Shown in pieces: positions 8,370 through 15,964 of a stretch of DNA of 36,119 nucleotides. The stretch is taken from the NCBI GenBank assembly GCA_009698445.1, contig WLQG01000009.1, positions 1-36,119 on the forward strand, given 5' to 3'. The notes under the pieces were generated by a model that was given only the letters and a program-made list of their open reading frames with translations, searched no databases and had not been told where the DNA came from. The stretch is from Actinomycetota bacterium (lineage in GTDB: Bacteria; Actinomycetota; Actinomycetes; Nanopelagicales; Nanopelagicaceae). Position numbers and translations under genes: made by a program. Position 1 is the stretch's first letter, and the number at the start of each line of letters is the position of its first letter.

Positions 8370-9653
8370 TCAAGACTTACGGCGAAGCTCGAAACTGTTT
8401 AATTCACTACGGTTTTGTATAACGTTAAATTTTATTTCTTTATCAGGAATCCCCCCCCTCCGCCGAAGTCTCAAAAACCTCCTGGTTAATTTCCTAATAC
8501 GCCGCTTCAAACCCCTCCGCCGAAGTCTCAAAAACCTCCTGGTTAATTCCCTAATACGCCGCTTCAAAAATTTGCAGATTTTACGAATCAAACTTCTTAG
8601 TTTCCGGATTGGGGAAAATAATTTTCTAGTTTGAATATTGATCAATAAAAATGGTGACATTACCTTTACTCTTCGACCGAATTTTTCCTCAAAAATCAAA
8701 AATATAATGTGTGAAAAACGTGGAAACCTTAACAGCATTTTACTTGGAAGAAGTTTACTTGCCATTTCAGAGCCGAAGAGATTTTGAATAGTCTTTCCTT
8801 TATCCGGCGAGTTGAACTGGACCCGGTGCCATGTAACTTCCTCAGAAGTAACTAAGGAACCTTCAATAAGTTTGATCAAGAGATATAGCTGGTCAGGGCC
8901 GATGCATGGGAAGTAAAAAGAGTCGTTACATGCTTGTTGACTCTTTCTTTCTATACCATAAATTGTGCTCCCAGCATTCAACTGATGTGAGGCCCATATT
9001 CTCTTCCAAATTTCAATGCTGCTCAATCTTGGATGAAGTTCTTTCCCATCACGTCTGCACTGGCAGTGAAAATCCCCGTCCACATTGAAGAAGTCAAGTT
9101 CAATCCTAAGACTATGTTCGCAATTATATCTTCCAAATTCATACCGGTAATATCTTGGCACAAACCATACCGCCTCAGAATGATCATTGAGTATTTTTAT
9201 GCCTTGATTTCCAAAGTTTGGTTCCCACAAATCATGATCACTGGCTAATGCAATAAAACTGGATTGAGGGAAAAGAGAGAGGGCAAGTTTTCTGGCGACA
9301 TTAGTTGCAATTAATTGACCAGAATTTTCCTTGGCTTCAAATGCAATTAGATTCTTATTAGAAAGTGCAAACTCTCCTAAAATTTCGCAAGTCCTATCAC
9401 TCGAGCCATCATCGAATACGACGATTTGGTGGTTCACTCCAGCCTGTCTCAAGAGTGATAACAATGAGTTCGCAATAGTTAATTCAGAGTTGTAACTTGG
9501 AAGGTAAAACACTAGATCAACATCCTTGGAATGAAAATCCGCCAAATTGATTTGAGTTTTTGATAAAAGACTATCCACGAGGGAATCTACATCCCGCTCC
9601 ATTGCGATTTTCTTACTAAGAATCCCTGAACTAGGGAATTCCAAAAACCTCAT
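8370..9653 (-). CDS. Family 2 glycosyltransferase with a duplicated basic C-terminal segment
   Basis: The catalytic domain is a GT-A family 2 fold at roughly residues 45-260. LVFYLPSYNSELTIANSLLSL is followed by QIVVFDDGSSDRTCEIL, which carries the nucleotide-binding Asp pair, and by ALASDHDLWEP as the DxD-like metal site. It probably adds a sugar to a surface polysaccharide at the cytoplasmic membrane face. The tail is unusual. From about residue 340 it is dense in Arg and Lys, and residues about 363-400 are two near-identical 19-residue copies of LKRRIRKLTRRFLRLRRRG. They are encoded by a 57-base tandem repeat, and an 8-base G run on the coding strand follows directly. The basic tail may be an amphipathic membrane anchor; this is inferred from composition only. 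It is the first gene of its own minus-strand unit. Confidence 0.8.
   Translation of the reverse strand: MRFLEFPSSGILSKKIAMERDVDSLVDSLLSKTQINLADFHSKDVDLVFYLPSYNSELTIANSLLSLLRQAGVNHQIVVFDDGSSDRTCEILGEFALSNKNLIAFEAKENSGQLIATNVARKLALSLFPQSSFIALASDHDLWEPNFGNQGIKILNDHSEAVWFVPRYYRYEFGRYNCEHSLRIELDFFNVDGDFHCQCRRDGKELHPRLSSIEIWKRIWASHQLNAGSTIYGIERKSQQACNDSFYFPCIGPDQLYLLIKLIEGSLVTSEEVTWHRVQFNSPDKGKTIQNLFGSEMASKLLPSKMLLRFPRFSHIIFLIFEEKFGRRVKVMSPFLLINIQTRKLFSPIRKLRSLIRKICKFLKRRIRELTRRFLRLRRRGLKRRIRKLTRRFLRLRRRGGIPDKEIKFNVIQNRSELNSFELRRKS
8451..8458 (+). repeat. Eight-base poly-C tract (poly-G on the coding strand) inside the GT2 gene
   Basis: An uninterrupted run of eight C bases abuts the 57-base tandem repeat, 27 codons or so before the glycosyltransferase stop. 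Such runs can slip during replication. A one-base change would alter only the extreme C terminus. Confidence 0.7.
8455..8568 (+). repeat. 57-bp in-frame tandem duplication
   Basis: Copy one is 8455-8511 and copy two is 8512-8568. I see one substitution between them (ttaatttcc against ttaattccc), which turns Lys into Glu in one copy. 57 is a multiple of three, so the protein gains 19 residues without a frameshift. The near identity implies a recent event. Confidence 0.9.
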
Positions 9654-9709
9654 GGGGCAACTTTATATGTTGGCATGTAAATATCATCCAAACTGGCGCT
9701 ATTGTGACC

Positions 9710-9715
9710 TATACT
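9710..9715 (+). promoter_or_regulatory. -10 box of a leaderless promoter for the methyltransferase gene
   Basis: TATACT ends seven bases before the ATG at 9723. No Shine-Dalgarno is present. The 69-base gap is shared with the divergent GT2 gene, which has TATAAA on the minus strand (9662-9667) eight bases before its own ATG. Confidence 0.45.
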
Positions 9716-9722
9716 TATTTCC

Positions 9723-10760
9723 ATGAAAGACGCAATTTTCACAAGCTTACCAACCTCTGACCCTATTTATAGTTCATATGCGAACGCTTCAAAAGAACTG
9801 TTGAAATTAGTCGCCGCGTCCCGAGCTGTTGGTAGAAGCCAATATTGGACACGTGAGATAGAAAGTCTTGAATACCTCTTCGACGCATCTCCATCCATTT
9901 TGAAGAGACTTAGAGAGCATTGCCATTGGGTCACGGGCATATCGAGTTATCAATACGCGAATCATCACTTTGATACCCCTCCACATTTAGCGTTGATTGA
10001 GCGAATTGGTGAGTTGTCAAATAGAAAGCCAAACCTAGAAATCTATCCGGAGAGAGAAACTTATGGTGGGTTTGGGTTTCCATTTCAAGGCAATATTTAT
10101 AATGCAGATACGTTGAAGTATCATGAGGTTATTATTGGTCTCACCGAGTCTCTGTTCTTTTTACTTAAGAAAAATTCTTACACAATAGTCGAGATAGGCT
10201 CTGGATATGGTGGTCTGGCGGATACATTATTAAGACACTCACCAAATACAAAACTAATTCTAGTAGATTTTCCGGAAGTTCTACTATTAGCGTGGACATT
10301 TATTGGAGCGTGGCATCCAGAGAAAAGGATAGTTCTGTTTGATGAAAAATCCTTAGTGCCGAATTCCGATTTTGATATTCTATTAGTTCCTAATAATTTA
10401 TTAGGCGCTTTTCAAAGTAGTGGAACAGAAATTGACCTAATGCTAAACACAGTATCATTTCAAGAGATGACAACTTCACAAGTCCAAGGTTATATTGATT
10501 TTGCAAATGATTTGGGAATTCAATTTATCTATAGTCTAAATCGAGACAAATCCAAGTATAATAAGGAGTTAACTTCTGTATCTGAAATAATTAGGGAACG
10601 CTACTCTACCGAAGAATTGTGTATTCTTGGCACTGAGTACACTGCGGCGCTAAAAAAAGTTAAGAATAAGCCAGTAAATAAGATCAAACAAAGTATTATC
10701 GAAACCGTGAATCAAACTTCTCCCTATAAACACATTTTTGGTAAATTAAGGACACCATAG
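9723..10760 (+). CDS. Putative sugar O-methyltransferase
   Basis: The 345-residue protein has a class I SAM-binding core in its middle third. TIVEIGSGYGGLADTLLRH is motif I, with the glycine loop preceded by the acidic residue E, and KLILVDFPEV is motif II, with the Asp that binds the SAM ribose. LDLMLNTVSFQEM-type sequence (IDLMLNTVSFQE) serves as motif IV. The N-terminal part (YWTREIESLEYLFDASP...LREHCHWVTGISSYQY) resembles the putative sugar O-methyltransferase family found in O-antigen and capsule loci. It probably methylates a hydroxyl of a sugar in the island's glycan, for example rhamnose or the acidic sugar made by the following operon. The acceptor is not known. It stands alone on the plus strand, 122 bases before the next gene. 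Confidence 0.75.
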   Translation: MKDAIFTSLPTSDPIYSSYANASKELLKLVAASRAVGRSQYWTREIESLEYLFDASPSILKRLREHCHWVTGISSYQYANHHFDTPPHLALIERIGELSNRKPNLEIYPERETYGGFGFPFQGNIYNADTLKYHEVIIGLTESLFFLLKKNSYTIVEIGSGYGGLADTLLRHSPNTKLILVDFPEVLLLAWTFIGAWHPEKRIVLFDEKSLVPNSDFDILLVPNNLLGAFQSSGTEIDLMLNTVSFQEMTTSQVQGYIDFANDLGIQFIYSLNRDKSKYNKELTSVSEIIRERYSTEELCILGTEYTAALKKVKNKPVNKIKQSIIETVNQTSPYKHIFGKLRTP

Positions 10761-10817
10761 ATTTCCGTGTTCACGCGAAACTAATTTCAAACTAATCAGA
10801 GCTGCCTGCTTAATTTG

Positions 10818-10823
10818 TATTAT
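10818..10823 (+). promoter_or_regulatory. Candidate -10 box upstream of the acidic-sugar operon
   Basis: TATTAT in the 122-base gap would start transcription near 10830, about 53 bases before the TTG of the first gene. The -35 region is weak. The gap holds no other feature that I can identify. Confidence 0.3.
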
Positions 10824-10882
10824 GTCCGTTAGACTTTCTGAATGTCTTTGAGTGAGTTTGCTTTGAAACTTGAGGTTCAAAA

Positions 10883-11968
10883 TTGATAAATATAGTTTAC
10901 TTGGGAAAAAGGGGTGGTGGGGCACTTCTAGCTAAAGATTTATTGCTATTCGGGCAAGAATCGAATTTAGTTAATTTGGGAATGCTTAGTAGTGAAAATG
11001 AGCTAAATGGATACTTTCAGGGTAACAATAAGATTACATTCACTTCAGTAAGCCATGAACTTAGAACTTTATGGAAACTCCCAAGTAATCTGATTAAACA
11101 ATGCTACGTTTCTTTCAAATGGGCAAGCACTACAAGAGATGAAATAGTTCTTTTTGTAATGCCAAGCCCATTTGATCTAGTGACCATGCTAATTATAAGA
11201 ATGTTCAATCGGAAAATAACTTTTATCTGCCATGAATATAAATCGCATGACGGAGAAATTTGGCCTACTTCACGGGCGATTAGGCGTAGAATTAAGTTAT
11301 CGGAATTGGTTATAACTTTGAATAAGAGTGATGCCGATAAGATTTCAAAACTTATTTTTGAGAAATCTCTTATAGTTCTTTCCCATCCAGTGCTCGATTT
11401 ACAAAGAAGTATTCCTGTGATTGAAACTAAAGGAACAGAGATTCAACATCCGATTTTTCTATTTGTTGGGAGGATAAAGAAGTACAAAGGAATAGAGAGA
11501 CTTTTAGAGGCTTGGAGTAGAACAGATAAAGGCTTCTTAGTTATCGCTGGGGAAGGGAGAATCGAAGGGACAATTCCTCCGCGTGCGGTCGTGATAAATC
11601 GTTGGTTGAGCGAAGGCGAGATCGGGTATTTAATGGATCTGTCTGATGCCATAATTTTTCCGTACACCTCTGCGAGTCAATCTGGATTGATTCCACTGGC
11701 AATTAGTAAAGAGTTGACAATTTTTGTCTCTGATCTGGAGGGGTTAAAGGCGCAACTTTTAAACTATTCGGATAGAACAATTTGGATAGACCCTATTGGA
11801 TCTGAAACTATTCTGGGGGAACTCAAGTCATATGCAGACCAATTCATTCCTAGAATAAAAAGCGGAGAAATTGCCTCATCTGGCCCGTCTATGATTGCTT
11901 TCTTGGAAGATATTGAGGAGACTTGGAGCACCCTACAGCGGGGTAGAGATAGTTATGGGTGCACATGA
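10883..11968 (+). CDS. Family 4-type glycosyltransferase
   Basis: A GT-B glycosyltransferase of 361 residues. The N-terminal acceptor domain opens with a glycine-rich loop (VYLGKRGGGALLAKDLL). The C-terminal donor domain has the GT4 features PIFLFVGRIKKYKGIERLLEAW, FLVIAGEGRIEG and the terminal IIFPYTSASQSGLIPLA, which corresponds to the E-x7-E loop with Ser and Gln in place of the usual first Glu. Start is TTG, with GAGG about nine bases upstream; I see no better ATG. It is the first gene of the eight-gene plus-strand operon, and its stop overlaps the next gene's start in ATGA. It may add a sugar next to the acidic sugar produced by the operon. Confidence 0.8.
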   Translation: MINIVYLGKRGGGALLAKDLLLFGQESNLVNLGMLSSENELNGYFQGNNKITFTSVSHELRTLWKLPSNLIKQCYVSFKWASTTRDEIVLFVMPSPFDLVTMLIIRMFNRKITFICHEYKSHDGEIWPTSRAIRRRIKLSELVITLNKSDADKISKLIFEKSLIVLSHPVLDLQRSIPVIETKGTEIQHPIFLFVGRIKKYKGIERLLEAWSRTDKGFLVIAGEGRIEGTIPPRAVVINRWLSEGEIGYLMDLSDAIIFPYTSASQSGLIPLAISKELTIFVSDLEGLKAQLLNYSDRTIWIDPIGSETILGELKSYADQFIPRIKSGEIASSGPSMIAFLEDIEETWSTLQRGRDSYGCT

Positions 11969-13011
11969 GGGCTATAAATTTTGGTGGAGTTGACATAAGC
12001 GATGGTGGTGATCCTTTTGTAATCGCCGAGCTGGGACATAATCATCAAGGAAGCCTTGAAACTTGCCTGCAGATGATTCGTGCTGCTGCCTACTCGGGAG
12101 CCACTGCAGTTAAACTTCAAAAGCGAAATAACCGAGAACTATTCACGGTAGAAGCTTTTGATGCGCCTTACAATAGCGAAAATGCTTATGGTCCTACTTA
12201 TGGAACTCACCGTGAAGCACTTGAATTTGGTCAGACTGAGTACAGAGCGTGCATAGAAGAAGCCAATAGAAACAATATTTTGTTTTTTGCCACCGCCTTC
12301 GATTTCTCAAGTGCTGATTTTCTTGCGGGGTTAGAAGTACCTGGCTTTAAAATGGCTAGTGGCGATTTGAAATCACTGCCTCTCCTCAAATATGTGGCAA
12401 AATTTGGTAAGCCTATGATTATTAGTACGGGCGGGGCAAACATAGAAGATGTGGACGCTGCCATTAAAACTATTCAGGCTGAAGGAGCGCCTCTTGCTGT
12501 ATTGCAATGTACAGCGGCCTACCCACCTCGATATGAGGAATTAAATCTGAATGTTATAACTACATTCAGAAATAGATATCCTGACGTAGTGGTTGGGTAC
12601 TCTGGGCACGACAGTGGAATTGCTATGTCTTTAGCGGCCTACGTCTTAGGTGCCAGAGTAATCGAAAAACACTTCACATTAAATCGTGCCATGAAAGGCA
12701 CAGACCATGCTTTTTCGTTAGAACCAGACGGAATGAGAAAGTTGGTTCGAGACTTAAGTCGAGCAAGGATCGCTTTGGGCGATGGGGTTAAGGCAACTTA
12801 TCAATGCGAAAAAGAACCACTTAAAAAAATGGGCAAAAAAATAGTCGCTTCACGAGACATTGAAGCAGGCGCTGTAATTATTGAAGCGGACTTAGCTTAC
12901 AAGTCGCCTGGCGATGGATTATCACCAGCGCTTTCAGAATCAATCTTAGGTAAAAAAGCCACACGCAAAATTTCATCTGGTGAGTCACTTAAAATCGAAG
13001 ATGCCTCATAA
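11965..13011 (+). CDS. NeuB/PseI/SpsE-type sugar-acid synthase
   Basis: This family condenses phosphoenolpyruvate with an aldose to give a 2-keto-3-deoxy sugar acid (sialic, legionaminic, pseudaminic acid and relatives). Family motifs are AELGHNHQGSLE, AVKLQKRNN, FKMASGDLKSLPLL, PMIISTGGANIEDV, VLQCTAAYPP, VVGYSGHDSGI, VIEKHFTLNRAMKGTDHAFSL, and a C-terminal SAF (antifreeze-like) domain from about residue 285 that closes the active site. The length is standard. The track start is GTG 11959, but ATG 11965 makes a clean ATGA overlap with the preceding stop and is preferred. The usual epimerase NeuC and the aminotransferase/acetyltransferase partners are absent, so the aldose substrate is probably not ManNAc or a bacillosamine derivative. 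Confidence 0.9.
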   Translation: MRAINFGGVDISDGGDPFVIAELGHNHQGSLETCLQMIRAAAYSGATAVKLQKRNNRELFTVEAFDAPYNSENAYGPTYGTHREALEFGQTEYRACIEEANRNNILFFATAFDFSSADFLAGLEVPGFKMASGDLKSLPLLKYVAKFGKPMIISTGGANIEDVDAAIKTIQAEGAPLAVLQCTAAYPPRYEELNLNVITTFRNRYPDVVVGYSGHDSGIAMSLAAYVLGARVIEKHFTLNRAMKGTDHAFSLEPDGMRKLVRDLSRARIALGDGVKATYQCEKEPLKKMGKKIVASRDIEAGAVIIEADLAYKSPGDGLSPALSESILGKKATRKISSGESLKIEDAS

Positions 13012-13792
13012 AAGCATTGAGCCGCTAGCCAATAGAACATATTTAGTTGTTGGCGCGGCAGGCAACCTGGGGCCTATTTGGTGCTCAAAAATTCTTGAGG
13101 ATGGCGGAAAAGTAGTCGCGATTGGATTAAATTCAAGAAGTGATCCAGAGCTTCTGAAATTAAAAGAAAAGGTGGGAGAAAACTTGGTTTTGGTTGACCA
13201 AGACATTTCCCTACCAATTAATTCTCAACTCGAGACAATACTTAATGAAACTAAAATCTCAGGTGTAGTACTGAATGCTGGGATTGATTCGACACCAGGG
13301 GCTGGTTTCTCAGATATCACTAGATTTGACTTTGATTTTTGGGTCAAAGTGTTGAGCATTAATGTTGCTGCAGTTGTATCTACTCTTAATAAAGTAATCC
13401 CACGGTTGACTAACGACGCATCCGTTGTATTCATTGGCTCTATGTACGCCCTAGTTTCACCTACGCCCAGTCTGTATAGTCACTTCAATTCAGGGGCTGG
13501 ATCTATCAAGAATCCCGCTTATGGCGCTTCGAAGGCGGCTTTAATTTCCATATGCAACCAATATGCGACCCACTTTGGGACGCAGGGAATCAGATTTAAT
13601 CTACTTACACTCGGTGGAATCGATGGCCAGCAAGACATTGAATTTAAACGCAAATTTATAGAAAAAGTGCCATTATCAAGAATGGGGAATTCTTCTGAAC
13701 TAGGTGCAGCTCTGACGTTCTTACTTTCCGAACAATCAAGTTACATGACTGGCCATAATTTAGTAATCGATGGAGGATTTACAAAATGGTAA
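13001..13792 (+). CDS. SDR-family oxidoreductase
   Basis: A classical short-chain dehydrogenase of about 263 residues. The cofactor loop is VVGAAGNLGP near the N terminus, then VVLNAGIDS (the NAG motif), VFIGSMYA with the catalytic Ser, and YGASK with Tyr174 and Lys178, counted from the ATG at 13001. It ends with YMTGHNLVIDGGFTKW, typical of the family. The track start is GTG 12980; neither start has a good Shine-Dalgarno, and ATG 13001 reduces the overlap with the synthase gene to 11 bases. PtmA-type SDRs occur in legionaminic-acid loci, so a role in oxidising or reducing a sugar intermediate is plausible. It lies directly upstream of an aldehyde dehydrogenase, which suggests alcohol to aldehyde to acid, but this is inference. 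Confidence 0.85.
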   Translation: MPHKSIEPLANRTYLVVGAAGNLGPIWCSKILEDGGKVVAIGLNSRSDPELLKLKEKVGENLVLVDQDISLPINSQLETILNETKISGVVLNAGIDSTPGAGFSDITRFDFDFWVKVLSINVAAVVSTLNKVIPRLTNDASVVFIGSMYALVSPTPSLYSHFNSGAGSIKNPAYGASKAALISICNQYATHFGTQGIRFNLLTLGGIDGQQDIEFKRKFIEKVPLSRMGNSSELGAALTFLLSEQSSYMTGHNLVIDGGFTKW

Positions 13793-15228
13793 ACCTTATT
13801 GATCAAGCACAAACCTATTGGCACATTGGAATTGAAGAAAATTTTGATTCACCTTCGGTGCAAAGGATTTCGCCATTAAGCGAAGAGGTTTTGGCATCAT
13901 TCAAGATTGGCCGTGAGTTTGAAGTTTCCAGGGCAGTACTGAATGCAAGGAATTCATATAGAGATTGGTCGAGTTTAACATTTGTGAAACGTGGCCAAAT
14001 TCTTCGCAACGCATGCAAACTACTCGAGGAGCGAAGCGAAGGGTTTGCCGCGATTGTGCGCTTAGAAACTGGAAAATCAAACGAACTTGCCAAAGGTGAA
14101 TTAGAAGCGGCTGTAGAGTTTGGATACATGATGGCAGCGCACGGGCGCTTACCGATTGGAAAGGTGTTACCAAGCGGGATTGTTGGCAAAAATGTACAAG
14201 TAGCCCGAAACCCCCTCGGTGTGTGCGCCTTGATAGTTTCCTTCAATACTCCATTACCTAATTATGCGTGGAAGGTTTTTCCAGCTCTCTTATCTGGCAA
14301 TACGGCTATTTTAAAACCATCTCCATATACCCCATTCAGCGCGTGGCTTTTCGGTAAGACTTTGGTAGACGCTGGTGTACCTGAAGGAGTATTGCAAGTC
14401 CTTCAAGGAGACGGTGTCACCGGAAATCTATTGGTTGAATCTGACATTGATCTTATTAGTTTCACTGGCTCTAATGGGGCGGGGGCCGAAATTGCGACTA
14501 AGGCGAGTGGGCGGATTGTGAAAACGATTCTAGAGCTTGGCGGATCTAATCCATTTATTGTCTTTGAAGATGCAAAAATTGATAATGCAATTAATTTCGT
14601 GATTCAATCAAGTTTTAGCAATTCTGGACAACGTTGTGCCGCAGGAAGCAGAATACTTTTGCACAACTCTATCCAGGAAATTTTCATTGAAAAACTTGTA
14701 AATGCAATGAAAACTTATAAGTTTGGTACTTCTGAAGATTGTTTCATGGGCCCAGTGATAAGCGCTGATTCAGCAAAAAGATTGAAAGATTTTGAAAATG
14801 AATGTAAACAAGCAGGGGCTTCTATCAAGTCACTTGGGCAGGAATCTGGAACATCTCATGCAGTTGTTCAACCTAAGCTTATTGTGGGCTTGGATTCAGG
14901 TCTTGAGCTATCCCAGCAGGAAATATTTGGTCCCATAGCACGGGTATTCACTTTTGAGACCGAAGATGAAGCTGTGGCATTAGCTAATTCAACTAGATTT
15001 GGGCTGACGGCGGCAGTTTGGACCGAAAACCATAACTTGGCAGTCAGAGTTGCAGGTCGCGTATCAGCCGGATTAGTCAATATAAATGGCCCAACACATA
15101 GCGCTGAACCAAATATGCCTTTTGGGGGTTTTGGTGCCTCTGGAAATGGGACGAGAGAGGCTGGAATAGAGTCATTGAATTATTACTCTGATCAAAAAAT
15201 TGTTGCCACTTTCAATACAATTACTTAA
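13786..15228 (+). CDS. NAD(P)-dependent aldehyde dehydrogenase
   Basis: A full-length ALDH-superfamily enzyme of 480 residues that oxidises an aldehyde to a carboxylate. The cofactor and catalytic elements are intact. NPLGVCALIVSFNTPL precedes the Asn/Lys region, FTGSNGAGAEIA is the glycine motif, LELGGSNPFIVF holds Glu250, and SGQRCAAGSR holds the nucleophile Cys284. PFGGFGASGNGTREAG is the C-terminal signature. It overlaps the SDR gene by 7 bases and touches the next gene by 1 base, so it is part of the sugar-acid operon and not an incidental catabolic gene. ALDH genes are unusual in CMP-sugar-acid loci. A terminal carboxylate on the sugar (a heptulosaric-type acid), or supply of a short-chain acid, are possible roles. 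Confidence 0.88.
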   Translation: MVNLIDQAQTYWHIGIEENFDSPSVQRISPLSEEVLASFKIGREFEVSRAVLNARNSYRDWSSLTFVKRGQILRNACKLLEERSEGFAAIVRLETGKSNELAKGELEAAVEFGYMMAAHGRLPIGKVLPSGIVGKNVQVARNPLGVCALIVSFNTPLPNYAWKVFPALLSGNTAILKPSPYTPFSAWLFGKTLVDAGVPEGVLQVLQGDGVTGNLLVESDIDLISFTGSNGAGAEIATKASGRIVKTILELGGSNPFIVFEDAKIDNAINFVIQSSFSNSGQRCAAGSRILLHNSIQEIFIEKLVNAMKTYKFGTSEDCFMGPVISADSAKRLKDFENECKQAGASIKSLGQESGTSHAVVQPKLIVGLDSGLELSQQEIFGPIARVFTFETEDEAVALANSTRFGLTAAVWTENHNLAVRVAGRVSAGLVNINGPTHSAEPNMPFGGFGASGNGTREAGIESLNYYSDQKIVATFNTIT

Positions 15229-15962
15229 TGATTAGTGCGGTCGCCCTAATCCCCGCTCGAGGGGGTAGTAAAAGAGTATTGAAGAAAAATACTCGCTTAT
15301 TAGCAGGCGCACCACTAATAACTTACACAATTAATACTGCTAAGTTGAGTGGTATTTTCGATCAGATAATTGTGTCAACTGATGACGAGGCTACTGCAGA
15401 AATAGCAATTAAGTATGGTGCCACCGTCCCAGAACTTAGACCAAGTAAATTCGCAACAGACTCCTCACCCGATATTGAGTGGGTTTCCTATGCTGCTGAA
15501 AACTGGCTATCCAATAGTGAGGTCAATTTAGTAATTTTGCGGCCGACAAGTCCATTAAGAAAACCTCAAACCATAAAGAATGCACATGAAATATTCTGCC
15601 AAAATGCGTGGGCAGACTCATTACGTGCCATGCAGCCTGTTGCCGAACACCCTGGAAAAATGTGGCGCATTGGTGAAGGAGAAGAGGCAACACCATTTAT
15701 AGACCAATTACAGAGACCTGTACCCACGCATAGCTCTCCCACGAATACCCTCGAAGAGGTCTGGGTACAAAATGCAAGCTTGGAGATTGTTAAATCTTCA
15801 ACGGTCACCGGCAAAAAAACTCTTGCCGGTGACCGTGTCCTAAAGTATGAAATGCCCGGACTTGAGGGATACGACATAAATTCGGAGAAAGATTGGGCTT
15901 ACTTAGAATTTTTGATTAAATCAAATCCAACACTCCTATCTGCAGCAGACCTGAGGAATTGA
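15228..15962 (+). CDS. Acylneuraminate/CMP-sugar-acid cytidylyltransferase (NeuA-like)
   Basis: Activates a 2-keto-3-deoxy sugar acid with CTP to give the CMP-sugar donor. The 244-residue protein begins with VALIPARGGSKRVLKKNTRLLAGAPLI, the NeuA/KdsB CTP-binding P-loop-like motif. It then has IIVSTDDEATAEIA, VILRPTSPLRKP, and a C-terminal GYDINSEKDWAYLE with the metal-binding Asp. The length fits the single-domain bacterial NeuA class. ATG overlaps the ALDH stop by 1 base (TAATG). The coding sequence contains a 14-bp perfect inverted repeat at 15801-15836. Sequence alone cannot tell sialic-type from other ulosonic acids. Confidence 0.9.
   Translation: MISAVALIPARGGSKRVLKKNTRLLAGAPLITYTINTAKLSGIFDQIIVSTDDEATAEIAIKYGATVPELRPSKFATDSSPDIEWVSYAAENWLSNSEVNLVILRPTSPLRKPQTIKNAHEIFCQNAWADSLRAMQPVAEHPGKMWRIGEGEEATPFIDQLQRPVPTHSSPTNTLEEVWVQNASLEIVKSSTVTGKKTLAGDRVLKYEMPGLEGYDINSEKDWAYLEFLIKSNPTLLSAADLRN
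15801..15836 (+). repeat. 14-bp perfect inverted repeat inside the cytidylyltransferase gene
   Basis: The arms acggtcaccggcaa (15801-15814) and ttgccggtgaccgt (15823-15836) are exact reverse complements, with the 8-base loop aaaaactc. The stem is GC-rich within AT-rich coding DNA. It could form a strong mRNA hairpin about 125 bases before the transketolase start. It is not a terminator by appearance, since no T run follows. Confidence 0.85.
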
Positions 15963-15964
15963 CA

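Noticed and set aside
13815-14246. 143-residue ORF opposite the aldehyde dehydrogenase
   Set aside because: It overlaps conserved ALDH motifs in antisense and has no features of its own.
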